Positions 18,091 through 29,080 of a stretch of DNA of 64,000 nucleotides are shown one piece after another. A model generated the notes under the pieces. That model had not been told where the DNA came from. It was given only the letters and a program-made list of their open reading frames with translations, and made no database searches. This DNA comes from Vacuolonema iberomarrocanum LEGE 07170 (lineage in GTDB: Bacteria > Cyanobacteriota > Cyanobacteriia > Elainellales > Elainellaceae): NCBI GenBank assembly GCA_015207365.1, contig JADEXA010000005.1, positions 108,715 to 172,714 of the forward strand, written 5' to 3'. Made by a program: the position numbers and the translations under genes. Every line of letters begins with the position of its first letter. The first letter of the stretch is position 1.

Positions 18091-18921
18091 TTAATCCTTC
18101 TGGTGGGAAAACTGATAGGCCCCTACAACAGAGAGAACGATCGCCGCCAACAACAGCACTGGAATACTGTACCAGGGAAATTGTGCCAGGGGCAGGTAGA
18201 CCGCAGAACGAAGGCTGATGCTGGTATAAGTCAAGGGTAGAAGATAAACAACGGCCTTGAGCACAATGGGCAACGTTGCCGGGTCAAAGAAAGTTGCCCC
18301 CAAAAATGACATGGGCACGATCAAAAAGTTATTCAGCAAGCCAACCCCTTCGAGGGACTTCACATTCAAGCCAATAATTACGCCTAAGCCGGAAAAGACG
18401 GCACAGTTCAGAATCAGCACTAGGAGAAACAGCGGACTGAGAAAACGCCAGTTACCTGTTGTAATCAGGGCAATCGCAATCACAGAACCCGATGTCATCA
18501 GCCCCCGCAACACCCCTGCCATCATTTTGCCGAGAAACAGAGACAACGGATGGACGGGCAGCAGCAGAATTTCCTCAAAGGTTTTGCTGTAGAGACGTTC
18601 GCCACAAATTGAAAAGGTCGTACCGCCGAAGCTGATGGTCATCGACGAGAGCGCCACCATCCCCGGCAGAATGAATTCTAGGTAGTTGTCACCAGCAGGC
18701 GGTTGCATGGCGCTATCGAGGGCACTTCCTAGCCCCAACCCAAAAGCCAGGATGTAGATTAGTGGCGATACCAACCCCGATGCAACAACCTGCGTCACGC
18801 GCACCCGCAGGTCGAGCCAATCGCCCCAAAATACCGTCAGGCTGTCTTTGAGAATGCCTGGGAAAATAGACCAGCGTGAAGGAATAGCGGATGTTGCAGC
18901 CGATGGAGATGGAGTGATCAC
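18091..18921 (-). CDS. ABC-2 type transporter permease
   Basis: A 276-residue membrane protein with about six helices, for example VTQVVASGLVSPLIYILAFG near residue 43, and others near 82, 122, 155, 190 and 250. FILPGMVALSSMTISFGGTT is the conserved ABC-2 membrane motif. It is probably part of an exporter; the ATPase at 13233-14132 is the only ATP-binding subunit in the window. The substrate is unknown. It starts at ATG 18921 with an N-terminal cytoplasmic stretch. lysS follows on the same strand. Confidence 0.82.
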   Translation of the reverse strand: MITPSPSAATSAIPSRWSIFPGILKDSLTVFWGDWLDLRVRVTQVVASGLVSPLIYILAFGLGLGSALDSAMQPPAGDNYLEFILPGMVALSSMTISFGGTTFSICGERLYSKTFEEILLLPVHPLSLFLGKMMAGVLRGLMTSGSVIAIALITTGNWRFLSPLFLLVLILNCAVFSGLGVIIGLNVKSLEGVGLLNNFLIVPMSFLGATFFDPATLPIVLKAVVYLLPLTYTSISLRSAVYLPLAQFPWYSIPVLLLAAIVLSVVGAYQFSHQKD

Positions 18922-19245
18922 AATAGGAAAGGGTTTAAGGATAATGTTCGCTTTACTTGAGTTGCCCGAGCCCTGCTATGCGAAAAGGGTTGAGCATGAA
19001 TAGTCTCAGTCCAAATTCAATTCGCGATCGCCAGACAAACTTATGTAAACAATTTTGACATTTCCTGGCATTCCTGCAACCTTCTTCCCAGTAGGGATGG
19101 AAGTAAGATACGGCAATCGCCCTCTTCCGTTTTGGAGTGCGATCGCTATACTAGACGTTAAAGAACTTTTTCGTAGTCTGTCGTTTTGACAACTCGAAAC
19201 GGCGAACCCTTACATACTCGTTGAACTTCGATTCTCCAAGCGCCT

Positions 19246-19833
19246 ATGCGACGTCGTCCTCCTGCTCCACCTCGCCCTTCTGCCTCTCGCCAACCCGCAG
19301 ACCGACCTACGGGCAACACGAACAAGAAATCGCAAATTGCTGCGGCCTTTAACTATGCGTCGGTGGCAGTGATGGCTGCGATTTTTGTGTTAGGCATTGG
19401 CTTAGGGATTGTCTTTAGCTCCACCGCCAATTTTGGCCCTGAGAATATTGCATCCCGTGAAGCGATCGACCGCAGCGTTCCCAACCCCGAGATTTGTGCC
19501 CAATATGGAGCGAGTGCCATCACCATGGATTTGCGGGCATTTTTGACATTAAACCCATTCAATGTCTATGTTTCGCAACCCCTGATGCAGCCTGGATGCG
19601 TTCTGCGGAGTTCCAACTGGTCCATCCTGGAGCAACGTGACTTAGTATCTTCGGATGATGTGCGCGATTGCCGCAGACGTCTCAACACCTTCGGCTTCAC
19701 GGGCGATCTGAACCGTCCGAATGATACTGACCATGTCGATTGCGTTTACCAAAACGATGCGGCACGCAATCTATTCTTGAACCAACCTGGTTTTGGTACC
19801 CCTCAGGCCCCAGCAGCCGTCGAACGCTTCTAG
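19246..19833 (+). CDS. DUF3172 family membrane-anchored protein
   Basis: A 195-residue cyanobacterial protein. The N-terminus is basic and proline-rich (MRRRPPAPPRPSASRQPADR). One membrane helix follows at about residues 42-65 (AVMAAIFVLGIGLGIVFSST). The remaining 130 residues lie outside or in the thylakoid lumen and contain five cysteines (EICAQYG, PGCVLRSSNW, VRDCRRRLN, VDCVYQND), so disulfides are possible. NPFNVYVSQPLMQPGCVLRS is the family core. The function is unknown. A clear terminator follows about 55 bp later. Confidence 0.8.
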   Translation: MRRRPPAPPRPSASRQPADRPTGNTNKKSQIAAAFNYASVAVMAAIFVLGIGLGIVFSSTANFGPENIASREAIDRSVPNPEICAQYGASAITMDLRAFLTLNPFNVYVSQPLMQPGCVLRSSNWSILEQRDLVSSDDVRDCRRRLNTFGFTGDLNRPNDTDHVDCVYQNDAARNLFLNQPGFGTPQAPAAVERF

Positions 19834-19888
19834 GGTTGGGTGAATGAAGATTTTGTAGCTTTAGGTCTTTGAAAATCTGAATCCTTGG

Positions 19889-19917
19889 AAAGGGGGCGCA
19901 TTACGCCCCCTTTTTCT
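19889..19917 (+). terminator. Intrinsic terminator of the DUF3172 gene
   Basis: AAGGGGGCG and CGCCCCCTT pair around CATTA, and TTTTT follows: a strong, short GC stem 56 bp past the stop codon. Confidence 0.85.
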
Positions 19918-19970
19918 ATTCTGCTCAACGCCTAAAAGGACAATCCCTCACCTCACTGTGTCCTCTGTGT

Positions 19971-20072
19971 TATCGAATCCGGTTAAACAGCCGTAAAACC
20001 CAAATATCGTTTGCGCTCGCTGCAATGCAGCGAGCGCAAACGATATTTGGGTTCTTCAACCGGATTTGATAT
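19971..20072. repeat. Palindromic element, family A, copy 1
   Basis: About 102 bp. The left arm is ATCCGGTTAAACAGCCGT followed by AAAACCCAA. The right arm is TTGGGTTCTTCAACCGG then ATTTGATAT. The inner hairpin has ATATCGTTTGCGCTCGCTGC against its exact complement. The left end is slightly altered (TATCGAATCC rather than TATCAAATCC). It ends 23 bp from the stop of the phosphoesterase gene. It sits between TCCTCTGTGTT and TCTCTGTGGTTC, so it may have landed in a decayed cagag-type repeat. Confidence 0.88.
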
Positions 20073-20095
20073 TGATCTCTGTGGTTCAATCCGAC

Positions 20096-21949
20096 TTAAT
20101 CCAACAGATGTGCCACAAAATCTCTGAACGGCGCAGTCCCCACAGAAGGCATGAGGGAAAACTCATCAAATTTGACCACCCCCGACGTTGGCTGCTTCGT
20201 GTTGAAGTAGTAACTCGAAACAACCCCCGTACCCGTATCCAAAATCGTGAACGCCGTTAGGTCATTGCTGGCGAGATAGGGGAGGAGGTTACCTTCTTCG
20301 TCTGAGGTTGGGGCGATCGTCGGTACGACGGGTTCCAACCCATTGGGATCTCCTGTCGGTCGATAGTCTTCCTGAAAACCGATGGGAATGGGACGGCGTT
20401 TGTTGCCAATGTATCCCACGTATGCGTCATAGGTATTGCCGACATTCGATGTTTCCAGGTAATGGGTACCGTTCTCGCTAACAAAGCGATTCCACACATG
20501 GGAATGCCCATAGAGCACGAGGTTTGTATTCGCCGCCTCTAGTAAGGGCATGACATCGCGGATGAGATAGTCATCTTGCTTGGGATACTCATAGCGCACC
20601 GCCTTGATGTTGCCGTCCTCGAAATAATCAATCAACTGCACCGGGTCGGTGTAAGCCGGAACAATGTTATCGCCGAGGGAATGGGCTGGATGGTGGAACA
20701 TAACCACCCGATACCTAGCATCGGTAAACTCGGGACGCTGTACCTCGGCCTGGAGCCAGGCGTACTGTTCACTTCCCGCACGAATAGGCTCAAAGATATG
20801 TTGTCCGAAGCCCCAATTTTCGGGTTGAATCAGGTCCTCATCTCGCTCCCGATATCGCCCTCTATCTCTAGCATTCAGGTTCGGTGTGCGCCAAATGTTC
20901 GTGGCATAGAGCACGACCAGCCGCACATCCCCCACGGTGACCGCGTAATATTGGGTGTTGCCCGCCTCATTCTGCGGCATGCTAAAGATTTCGTCGTAGG
21001 AAATCGTGTTGAACGACTGGTCGCGAATCCAGTCAGCGGCGATCGCCGGATCGGCTGTCGGATTCAACTCAGCTTCCTGAGCCACATAGCGCCCCTCAGC
21101 CACCGCTCTTGGCACCGGATCGTTGAACTGCTCATTCAGCTCCGTTTCCATGGACCATCGACCCATTACCTCATGGTTTCCGGTCGCCGCAAACAGTGGT
21201 GCCGACTGGATCAATCGACCGCCCCGATAGGCTTCAGTACCGCCATCCTCGGTCTCCAGCTCGCCCGCTGCCCGTCCTTGTAAGCTGGGGAAAAAAGCAC
21301 GGTTGCGGTTGTCGTCAAACCATTCCGATGCGCGATCGGGGATATTCACCAAGTCCCCCGCCAGGAAAATGGCGTCAACTTGTCCCACGGTTTCCTCCAC
21401 CTTTTGTAGATTGGCTGGTGTCATGGGCATGGATTGGTGATCTGAGGTCAGCAAAATGTTCAGCGGACGCCCCGGTTCCGGCAACGCCGTCAGGCTAAAG
21501 GCATCACTGCGGGTTGATCGTCCATTCTCGGCGACGCTAACGACGCGGTAACCTGTCCGCATTCCTGGCGTCAAACCTTCTACAGTTGCCTCATGCCGCC
21601 AAATATCCCGAGCGGTCGGGCTGGCGTAAATTTGCCCATCCTCGGTTTGTTCTCCTACGCGAGATTTCTGATCCTCGAACATGCGACTCAGTTTTCGGGT
21701 CGTCGCTGTCACAGTTTGATCGAAATTGTCACCCACTTCTACCAGGTGGCGGCGTCCTTCAAACTCGGTAAACCAGACGACCTGAACAGAATTGGGCGTT
21801 GGATTTTGCAGAAATGGATCGGTTAGCAGCGGTGGGCCTGCTGCGAAGAATCGAGTTGCCATGGTATTCAAGAGGATGACTAGGTAAGCGATCGCCACCA
21901 CAATCCCGACCGCTAGGAGGATGATACGTCCGTTAGAATATCGGTTCAT
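20096..21949 (-). CDS. Metallophosphoesterase, purple acid phosphatase-like
   Basis: A 617-residue protein. An N-terminal membrane anchor or signal lies at about residues 9-29 (IILLAVGIVVAIAYLVILLN). A fibronectin III-like domain follows (PFLQNPTPNSVQVVWFTEFE, about 45-160), as in purple acid phosphatases. The catalytic domain carries LLTSDHQSM near 170, AIFLAGDLVN near 194, FAATGNHEVMG near 256, VVMFHHPAHS near 420 and LVLYGHSHVWNR near 483. These are the five metallophosphoesterase blocks; the first reads SDH rather than the usual DxH. It is probably an exported or membrane-bound phosphatase or phosphodiesterase. The substrate is unknown. Confidence 0.82.
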   Translation of the reverse strand: MNRYSNGRIILLAVGIVVAIAYLVILLNTMATRFFAAGPPLLTDPFLQNPTPNSVQVVWFTEFEGRRHLVEVGDNFDQTVTATTRKLSRMFEDQKSRVGEQTEDGQIYASPTARDIWRHEATVEGLTPGMRTGYRVVSVAENGRSTRSDAFSLTALPEPGRPLNILLTSDHQSMPMTPANLQKVEETVGQVDAIFLAGDLVNIPDRASEWFDDNRNRAFFPSLQGRAAGELETEDGGTEAYRGGRLIQSAPLFAATGNHEVMGRWSMETELNEQFNDPVPRAVAEGRYVAQEAELNPTADPAIAADWIRDQSFNTISYDEIFSMPQNEAGNTQYYAVTVGDVRLVVLYATNIWRTPNLNARDRGRYRERDEDLIQPENWGFGQHIFEPIRAGSEQYAWLQAEVQRPEFTDARYRVVMFHHPAHSLGDNIVPAYTDPVQLIDYFEDGNIKAVRYEYPKQDDYLIRDVMPLLEAANTNLVLYGHSHVWNRFVSENGTHYLETSNVGNTYDAYVGYIGNKRRPIPIGFQEDYRPTGDPNGLEPVVPTIAPTSDEEGNLLPYLASNDLTAFTILDTGTGVVSSYYFNTKQPTSGVVKFDEFSLMPSVGTAPFRDFVAHLLD

Positions 21950-22089
21950 ACTCAGCGTTTAGACCAGTATCGACTAAGACTGAAAGTCGGATTTGGAGTG
22001 AAGGCTGTTCCCGATCATGGCTGGAGAAATAGCCCTAGGACTCATCCTAATGGCGATCGCCCTCCATCTTTGATCAAATCTTTGATGCC

Positions 22090-22282
22090 ATATCAAATCC
22101 AGTTAAATAGTCGTAAAACCCAACTATCGTTTGTGGCCACTGCATTGCAGCGGCCACAAACGATGGCATTGCAGAATCCAGGGATGATTTTTTGAGAAGG
22201 AGCGCGTATTACGCGCTCCTTCTCAAAAAATCATCCCTGGATTCTGCAACCCCGATAGTTGGGTTCTTCAACCGGATTTGAT
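22090..22282. repeat. Family A element, copy 2, split by a second palindrome
   Basis: The outer element has the family A left arm (TATCAAATCCAGTTAAATAG) and right arm (GTTGGGTTCTTCAACCGG then ATTTGAT). Its inner hairpin is TATCGTTTGTGGCCACTGC against GCAGCGGCCACAAACGATA. The right half of that hairpin is interrupted after ACAAACGAT by an 88-bp palindrome (22165-22252). Removing the insert together with one CGAT restores an intact family A element. Confidence 0.88.
22165..22252. repeat. Palindrome with perfect 39-bp stem, inserted in a family A element
   Basis: The arm at 22169-22207 (begins TTGCAGAATCCAGGGATG, ends AGGAGCGCGT) is the exact reverse complement of 22211-22249, with the loop ATT. 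CGAT stands on both sides (22161-22164 and 22253-22256) as a probable 4-bp target duplication. No second copy of this sequence is in the window. Confidence 0.88.
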
Positions 22283-22309
22283 GCAAATTCTATAGCAACC
22301 CAAAACCGC

Positions 22310-22344
22310 AAAAAATGCGGGATAAGGCCGATCCTTATCCCGCA
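22310..22344 (-). terminator. Intrinsic terminator of the transketolase-like gene
   Basis: On the reverse strand TGCGGGATAAGG pairs with CCTTATCCCGCA around ATCGG, and TTTTTT follows. It lies 57 bp beyond the stop codon of the transketolase-like gene. Confidence 0.88.
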
Positions 22345-22401
22345 CGTTGATTCATTTAGTCCATGGCTTCACGACAAGATCGTGAAGGGCGATCGCATTA
22401 C

Positions 22402-24306
<1,905 letters not shown>

Positions 24307-24737
24307 AGAAAATGTTCCTGGTGAGGCTATGTAGATTTTGGTTGAGAAGTCGGGGAGATCAATTTCGGTCAAAAGCTTTCAGGGCACACCGATTATGAAC
24401 AAGCGGCCAACGCAAATGTAAGTTGAGCGATCGCAGTTTTGTTTAGAGCGATATCCATACCAGCCATTGCACTTTCACTATAAAGGCATCTTCGTAAGAG
24501 TTTCTTACGAAAGCGGCACCAGGGGAAGGGCGATCGCAAGATTTTGGCCATCGAATTTTCAGGTTTGGGGAACGAGAGAACGAACCCGCCCATCAGACAT
24601 TTGACAAGGCAGCGATTCAACCAAGATCAGCAAAATTGCTGCCCTATAGAGCAAGAGACGCCGAACAAAATTCAGCGCCCTGCAAAACCTATTTCCTGGA
24701 AGCTGAAAACCGATCTGTGAGTGATCGCTCTACCCGG
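24307..24737. other. Spacer between fabF and the transketolase-like gene
   Basis: It holds the promoter of the transketolase-like gene and the 3' region of fabF. A small imperfect hairpin (CTTCGTAAGA with TTCTTACGAA) lies near 24490. No gene is supported. Confidence 0.5.
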
Positions 24738-26003
24738 CTATCCGGCGGATTGAAACTTGCGGAAGACTAGGGTGACATTGTGCCCACCGAAACCAAACGA
24801 GTTGGACAGCGCCACATCAACGGTATGCTCGCGGCTTTGGTTAGGGATGTAATCCAGATCGCAAGCTGGATCGGGATTCTCCAGATTAATGGTGGGAGGG
24901 ACGCGATCGTGAGCGATCGCCATCATGGCCGCCACGGCTTCAATACCACCAGACCCGCCAAGCAAATGCCCGGTCATGGACTTGGTGGAACTGATAGCTA
25001 CGTTGTATGCCTGATCTCCCAAAGCGGTTTTAATCGCCGCCGTCTCCGTTGAGTCATTGGCAGGGGTGCTGGTGCCATGGGCATTGATATAGCTCACATC
25101 GGCTGGCTTCACCCCAGCATCCTTCATTGCCAGTTGGATAGCACGGGAAGCCCCCTCGCCACCGGGCACCGGAGAGGTGATGTGATAGGCATCACAGGTC
25201 ATGCCATAGCCCACAATTTCGCCGTAGATTTTCGCGCCCCGACTCAAAGCATGCTCCAGTTCCTCCAGCAGCAAAATTCCGGAGCCTTCGCCCATCACAA
25301 AACCGTCGCGATCGCGGTCAAATGGGCGGCAAGCGTGGTCAGGATCATCATTGCGGGTCGACAACGCACGGGCCGACGCAAAGCCAGCAAAGGAGAGCGG
25401 CGTCACCGCCGCTTCCGTACCCCCACAGATCATGGCTTGCGCATAGCCGCGCTGAACCAACCGAAACGCATCGCCGATCGCGTTAGACCCAGCAGCACAG
25501 GCGGTAACGGTGCAATTATTAGGCCCCTTTGCGCCAATCTGAATGGCCGTCAGCCCCGCCGCCATATTGGCGATCATCATCGGCACCATAAACGGACTAC
25601 AACGACTTGGGCCACGGTTGAGATAAACCTCCTGCTGGTCTTCCATCACCTTTAGCCCGCCAATGCCGGTGCCAATGACGATACCCACCTGCTCAGCATT
25701 CAGATCGTTAATCACAAAGTCTGCATCCGCAAGCGCCTGCTTACTCGCCGCCACGGCAAACTGAGCGAACCGATCCATGCGTTTCGCTTCTTTGCGCTCC
25801 ATGTAGTCCTGTGGGTCAAACCCTCGCACTTCTCCGGCAATGCGAGAGTCGTGACGAGAGGCATCGAACAGGGTAATGGGACCGATACCGTTGCGCCCGG
25901 CTAGCAACCCATCCCAATAGTCAGATAGGGTATTGCCGATGGGAGTCAGTGCCCCCATTCCCGTAACTACAACACGCTTCAGTGCAGAATCAGAAGTCGT
26001 CAT
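24738..26003 (-). CDS. fabF: 3-oxoacyl-[acyl-carrier-protein] synthase II
   Basis: A 421-residue condensing enzyme of fatty acid elongation that acts on malonyl-ACP and acyl-ACP. The N-terminus RVVVTGMGALTPIGNTLSDY is typical. The catalytic Cys lies in VTACAAGSNAIGDAFRLV. The two catalytic His lie in NAHGTSTPANDSTE and SMTGHLLGGSGG. FGGHNVTLVF closes the chain. All active-site residues are present. It follows acpP on the same strand with a 345-bp gap. The pairing acpP-fabF is the common bacterial order. Confidence 0.96.
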   Translation of the reverse strand: MTTSDSALKRVVVTGMGALTPIGNTLSDYWDGLLAGRNGIGPITLFDASRHDSRIAGEVRGFDPQDYMERKEAKRMDRFAQFAVAASKQALADADFVINDLNAEQVGIVIGTGIGGLKVMEDQQEVYLNRGPSRCSPFMVPMMIANMAAGLTAIQIGAKGPNNCTVTACAAGSNAIGDAFRLVQRGYAQAMICGGTEAAVTPLSFAGFASARALSTRNDDPDHACRPFDRDRDGFVMGEGSGILLLEELEHALSRGAKIYGEIVGYGMTCDAYHITSPVPGGEGASRAIQLAMKDAGVKPADVSYINAHGTSTPANDSTETAAIKTALGDQAYNVAISSTKSMTGHLLGGSGGIEAVAAMMAIAHDRVPPTINLENPDPACDLDYIPNQSREHTVDVALSNSFGFGGHNVTLVFRKFQSAG

Positions 26004-26348
26004 GACACCAGTTAGCTATGAAAATCAACTCGTCTATCAAGGATTTAGGAAAATCGCAAGCGCCGAGCAGTCGAGATAAACAGCCGGACAGAGACCATGT
26101 CCGAGGGTTACATTGAAGACTGAAACACTAATTTCAAGCTCCCTTTTGTTGGGAATTTCAATCCTAAATTTCAGCCTATCTCCTATCCCATTGAGGCAAG
26201 CCCCAAAACCAAGGGGAGGGTCATTATGATGCGATTTTTTGCAGCCTTTGCCATCGTCCGATCAGCAAGACTTTCTAACCATTGAACAGAATTCTAAAGG
26301 CGAACCAGGCTGAGGCAAAATGCCTCAGTTAATCATTGAGCTGCTTCG
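26004..26348. other. Spacer between acpP and fabF
   Basis: 345 bp with no gene. CTGAGGCA pairs with TGCCTCAG around a short T-rich loop at about 26310-26328, 20 bp after the acpP stop. There is no T-run, so it is a weak attenuator or terminator at most. The long gap suggests fabF also has its own promoter here. Confidence 0.5.
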
Positions 26349-26594
26349 TTAAGCCGCTGCCTTCTGATTGATGTAATCCACAGCCGCCTGAACTGTTGCA
26401 ATATCTTCTGCCGCTTCATCTGGAATTTCGATGTCAAACTCTTCTTCGAGAGCCATGACAAGCTCTACTGTATCCAAAGAATCTGCTCCCAGGTCATTCG
26501 CGAAGCTTGCCTCTGGCTTAACTTCGGACTCATCAACACTAAGCTGTTCAGATACAATCTTCTGAACCTTTTTCAAAATGTCTTCTTGGCTCAT
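26349..26594 (-). CDS. acpP: Acyl carrier protein
   Basis: An 81-residue acidic protein. [19 protein letters not shown] holds the phosphopantetheine attachment Ser (DSLD) near residue 40. Helix I ([19 protein letters not shown]) and the tail ([12 protein letters not shown]) are as in bacterial ACP. It carries growing acyl chains for FabF and the other fatty acid synthase enzymes. It lies immediately upstream of fabF. An intergenic region of about 320 bp upstream (26595-26917) should hold its promoter. Confidence 0.97.
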   Translation of the reverse strand: MSQEDILKKVQKIVSEQLSVDESEVKPEASFANDLGADSLDTVELVMALEEEFDIEIPDEAAEDIATVQAAVDYINQKAAA

Positions 26595-26917
26595 AACTGA
26601 ACTCTACCCACTCGACTTGAAATTTAATGAAGTGATCAAGCAGCTTGCCTAGGGCTAACAGCTTCACCAGCCCTAAAACAGACAGGTAATGCTCAACCAG
26701 CCATTAGGCATTTCTTCATCTTACTCTGTCATGCCACTCTTTCGATCGGAATCGTCAATGTGACGGGAGCCAGGATTGCTAGCAAGTGCCCACTCCCTAG
26801 TCAAACGATTCCCAGAGTTTGGTTTCCAGGATGTTTATTCAAACATCTGACACCCAGATGTCCATTGTCTATAAAGACAAATCCCTGACATTGGACGATG
26901 CGATCGCCCCCACTACC

Positions 26918-27982
26918 CTACTTCATTTTCGAAAGACTAATGCGCGGATCGACAAATTTGAGCAATAAATCAGCCAACAGGTTACCGAAGATCAGCATCA
27001 CAGCTCCCATCATCAAGCTAGCCATCACCAAATAGAGATCCTGCGCCGTCACCGCTTGGAGAATTAATCGTCCTAATCCGGGCCAGTTAAAGAAGTTTTC
27101 GGTAATGAAAGCCCCACTCAGGAGGCTGGCAAACTCAAACCCCAAAAGCGTAATCAACGGGTTGACAGCATTACGGAGAGCATGAACATAGATCACCCGA
27201 TTTTCGGGCAACCCTTTAGCCCGCGCCGTCTGGATATAGTCTTGCCGCAGCACGTCCAGCAGTTGCCCTCGGGTGATACGCTGCAACCCGGCAAACCCGG
27301 TAATACTGAGGGCGATCGTCGGAAAAATCATATGCCAGCCAATATCCAATACCTTGCCAAGGGCCGTGAGATCTTGGTGGTCAATGCTGGTCATCCCCCC
27401 AACAGGCACCCATGGCGACAAAAATTGGGCCGAAAACAACAGCAGCAACCCGGTAATTAGCGTCGGAAAGCCTTGCCCGATATAGCTGAGGACACGGAAG
27501 ACCCGATCGACCCACTGATCTTGGCGGACGGCTCCGATGACCCCAAGGGGAATGGCGATCGCCCAGGTGATGATGATAGATGTGATAGAGAGCAGCAGGG
27601 TAGGCGGAATGCGCTCAGCTAGAATGGACGACACTGGGCGCTGGGAGTAGATGAAGCTGACACCAAAATCCCACCGGGTAATCACCTGCCATAGCCAAAT
27701 GAAGTATTGCTGAACAACGGGTTTGTCTAGCCCAAACTGTTCTTCAAAGACGGCTAGGGTTTCAGGAGAAATGCGGGGATCCTGGCGCAACACATCCAGG
27801 TAGTTACCGGGAGCCAGTTGGATGATGAAAAAGCTCAGCGCCGAGGCCAACAGCAACGTGATCGCCCCTTGCAAGAGTCGCTTGACAATAAAAAGTGTAA
27901 TGTCGCCCGTGAAGAAACCCGTTACCCTCTCCCAGAGGGCACGCAGCTTTTGTTGTTGGGGGTTACTGGGAGTTGCGGTCAT
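26918..27982 (-). CDS. ABC transporter permease, oligopeptide/dipeptide (DppB) type
   Basis: A 354-residue membrane protein with about six helices. LFIVKRLLQGAITLLLASALS begins the first, and DILRQDPRISPETL-type periplasmic sequence follows (seen as VLRQDPRISPETLAVFEEQF). The cytoplasmic EAA loop reads ARAKGLPENRVIYVHALRNA near residue 252. This is the DppB/OppB half of a peptide or nickel importer. The partner DppC, ATPases and binding protein are not adjacent, as is common in cyanobacteria. The substrate is unknown. The start is ATG 27982. Confidence 0.86.
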   Translation of the reverse strand: MTATPSNPQQQKLRALWERVTGFFTGDITLFIVKRLLQGAITLLLASALSFFIIQLAPGNYLDVLRQDPRISPETLAVFEEQFGLDKPVVQQYFIWLWQVITRWDFGVSFIYSQRPVSSILAERIPPTLLLSITSIIITWAIAIPLGVIGAVRQDQWVDRVFRVLSYIGQGFPTLITGLLLLFSAQFLSPWVPVGGMTSIDHQDLTALGKVLDIGWHMIFPTIALSITGFAGLQRITRGQLLDVLRQDYIQTARAKGLPENRVIYVHALRNAVNPLITLLGFEFASLLSGAFITENFFNWPGLGRLILQAVTAQDLYLVMASLMMGAVMLIFGNLLADLLLKFVDPRISLSKMK

Positions 27983-28184
27983 GAAACCTGAGGGAAATGC
28001 GGGTAGATAAAGGGGAAGGGCGATCGCTCGTCACCTTCAATTAACTGTGGGAAGAACCATGAAAGATTCTTGGCATTCAAACTTTGACTAAATCTGCCAT
28101 TTATTTAGATGAATCTTAACCTATGCCACCCAGAAACGTGCGAACCAAACAGGCATATGCGCCCCGCTGAACCGTCAAGCACTC

Positions 28185-28287
28185 ATATCAAATCCAGTTA
28201 AACAGCCGTAAAACCCAACGATCGTTTGCGCCCACTGCAATGCAGCGGGCGCAAACGATCGTTGGGTTCTTCAACCGGATTTGATAT
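28185..28287. repeat. Palindromic element, family A, copy 3
   Basis: 103 bp from ATATCAAATCCAGTTAAACA to CAACCGGATTTGATATT. The inner hairpin is CGATCGTTTGCGCCCACTGC against GCAGCGGGCGCAAACGATCG. The base of the stem reads CGATCG here, where copy 1 has ATATCG, and both strands changed together. It ends 6 bp from the apt stop codon. Confidence 0.9.
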
Positions 28288-28293
28288 TAAAGG

Positions 28294-28806
28294 TCAATAT
28301 TCCAATAGCGAAATAATAGGCGCATCGGGAAGTTTGGCACGTCCGTTGAGGCCCGTCAGCTCAATGATGAAACCAAAACCCGCCAACTCGCAGCCCGTAC
28401 ATTGCACCAGTTGTGCAGTTGCCGCTGCCGTACCACCCGTTGCAATGACATCATCCACGATCAGCACCCGCGCTGGCGGAGACGCTGCATCCTGGTGAAT
28501 TTCCAGCCGATCTGTGCCATATTCCAGGTCATATTCCACGGAATGCACGGCAGCGGGAAGCTTACCCGGTTTGCGAACCGGGATAAATCCAGCCTTGAGC
28601 TGATAGGCCAGGGGCGCTCCAAAAATGAAGCCCCGTGATTCCATCCCAACGACGAGATCGACATTCAAGTCGTTACATCGTTCTGCCAGGACATCGATAG
28701 TGTGGCGGAGTCCGTCCGGATCGCGGAGTAGGGTCGTGATGTCGCGAAAGACAATGCCAGGTTGGGGAAAATCGGGAATATCGCGGATGAGAGCTTTGAG
28801 ATCCAT
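28294..28806 (-). CDS. apt: Adenine phosphoribosyltransferase
   Basis: A 170-residue purine salvage enzyme forming AMP from adenine and PRPP. It starts [39 protein letters not shown] near residue 52 is the family signature, and the PRPP loop is [18 protein letters not shown] near residue 115. Length and motifs are complete. It is probably monocistronic, with a family A element 6 bp past its stop. Confidence 0.96.
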   Translation of the reverse strand: MDLKALIRDIPDFPQPGIVFRDITTLLRDPDGLRHTIDVLAERCNDLNVDLVVGMESRGFIFGAPLAYQLKAGFIPVRKPGKLPAAVHSVEYDLEYGTDRLEIHQDAASPPARVLIVDDVIATGGTAAATAQLVQCTGCELAGFGFIIELTGLNGRAKLPDAPIISLLEY

Positions 28807-29009
28807 TGCGGGGAAAACGTCTTGGATGGAAATGGATGTGAGATGAGATGAGACCAGACAGATCGGGCAAAACGCTATTCTCCCATCGGTTGGTTGGTGG
28901 AGCGATCGCGCAATGCCTCAGACAACTGCTGCAGCTCTCAGATAATATCAAGTTCTCTCCTCGATACTCGCTCTGGCTGAACAGACGATTCTGCACAGCC
29001 AGGTTCTGT

Positions 29010-29080
29010 AGCAATCGTTTACGCCCGTTGCAATGCAGCGGGCATAAACGATAGTTGGGTTCTTCTACCAATTTGATATT
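29010..29080. repeat. Family A element, copy 4, damaged on the left
   Basis: Only the inner hairpin (ATCGTTTACGCCCGTTGC against GCAGCGGGCATAAACGAT) and the right arm (AGTTGGGTTCTTCTACC then AATTTGATATTA) remain. The normal left arm is missing; sequence starting AATATCAAGTTCTC near 28944 may be its relic. The right end overlaps the corA stop codon. Confidence 0.75.

Noticed and set aside
24393..24620. 75-codon leftward open frame between fabF and the transketolase-like gene
   Set aside because: No ribosome site and no recognisable motif; it lies in a promoter region.
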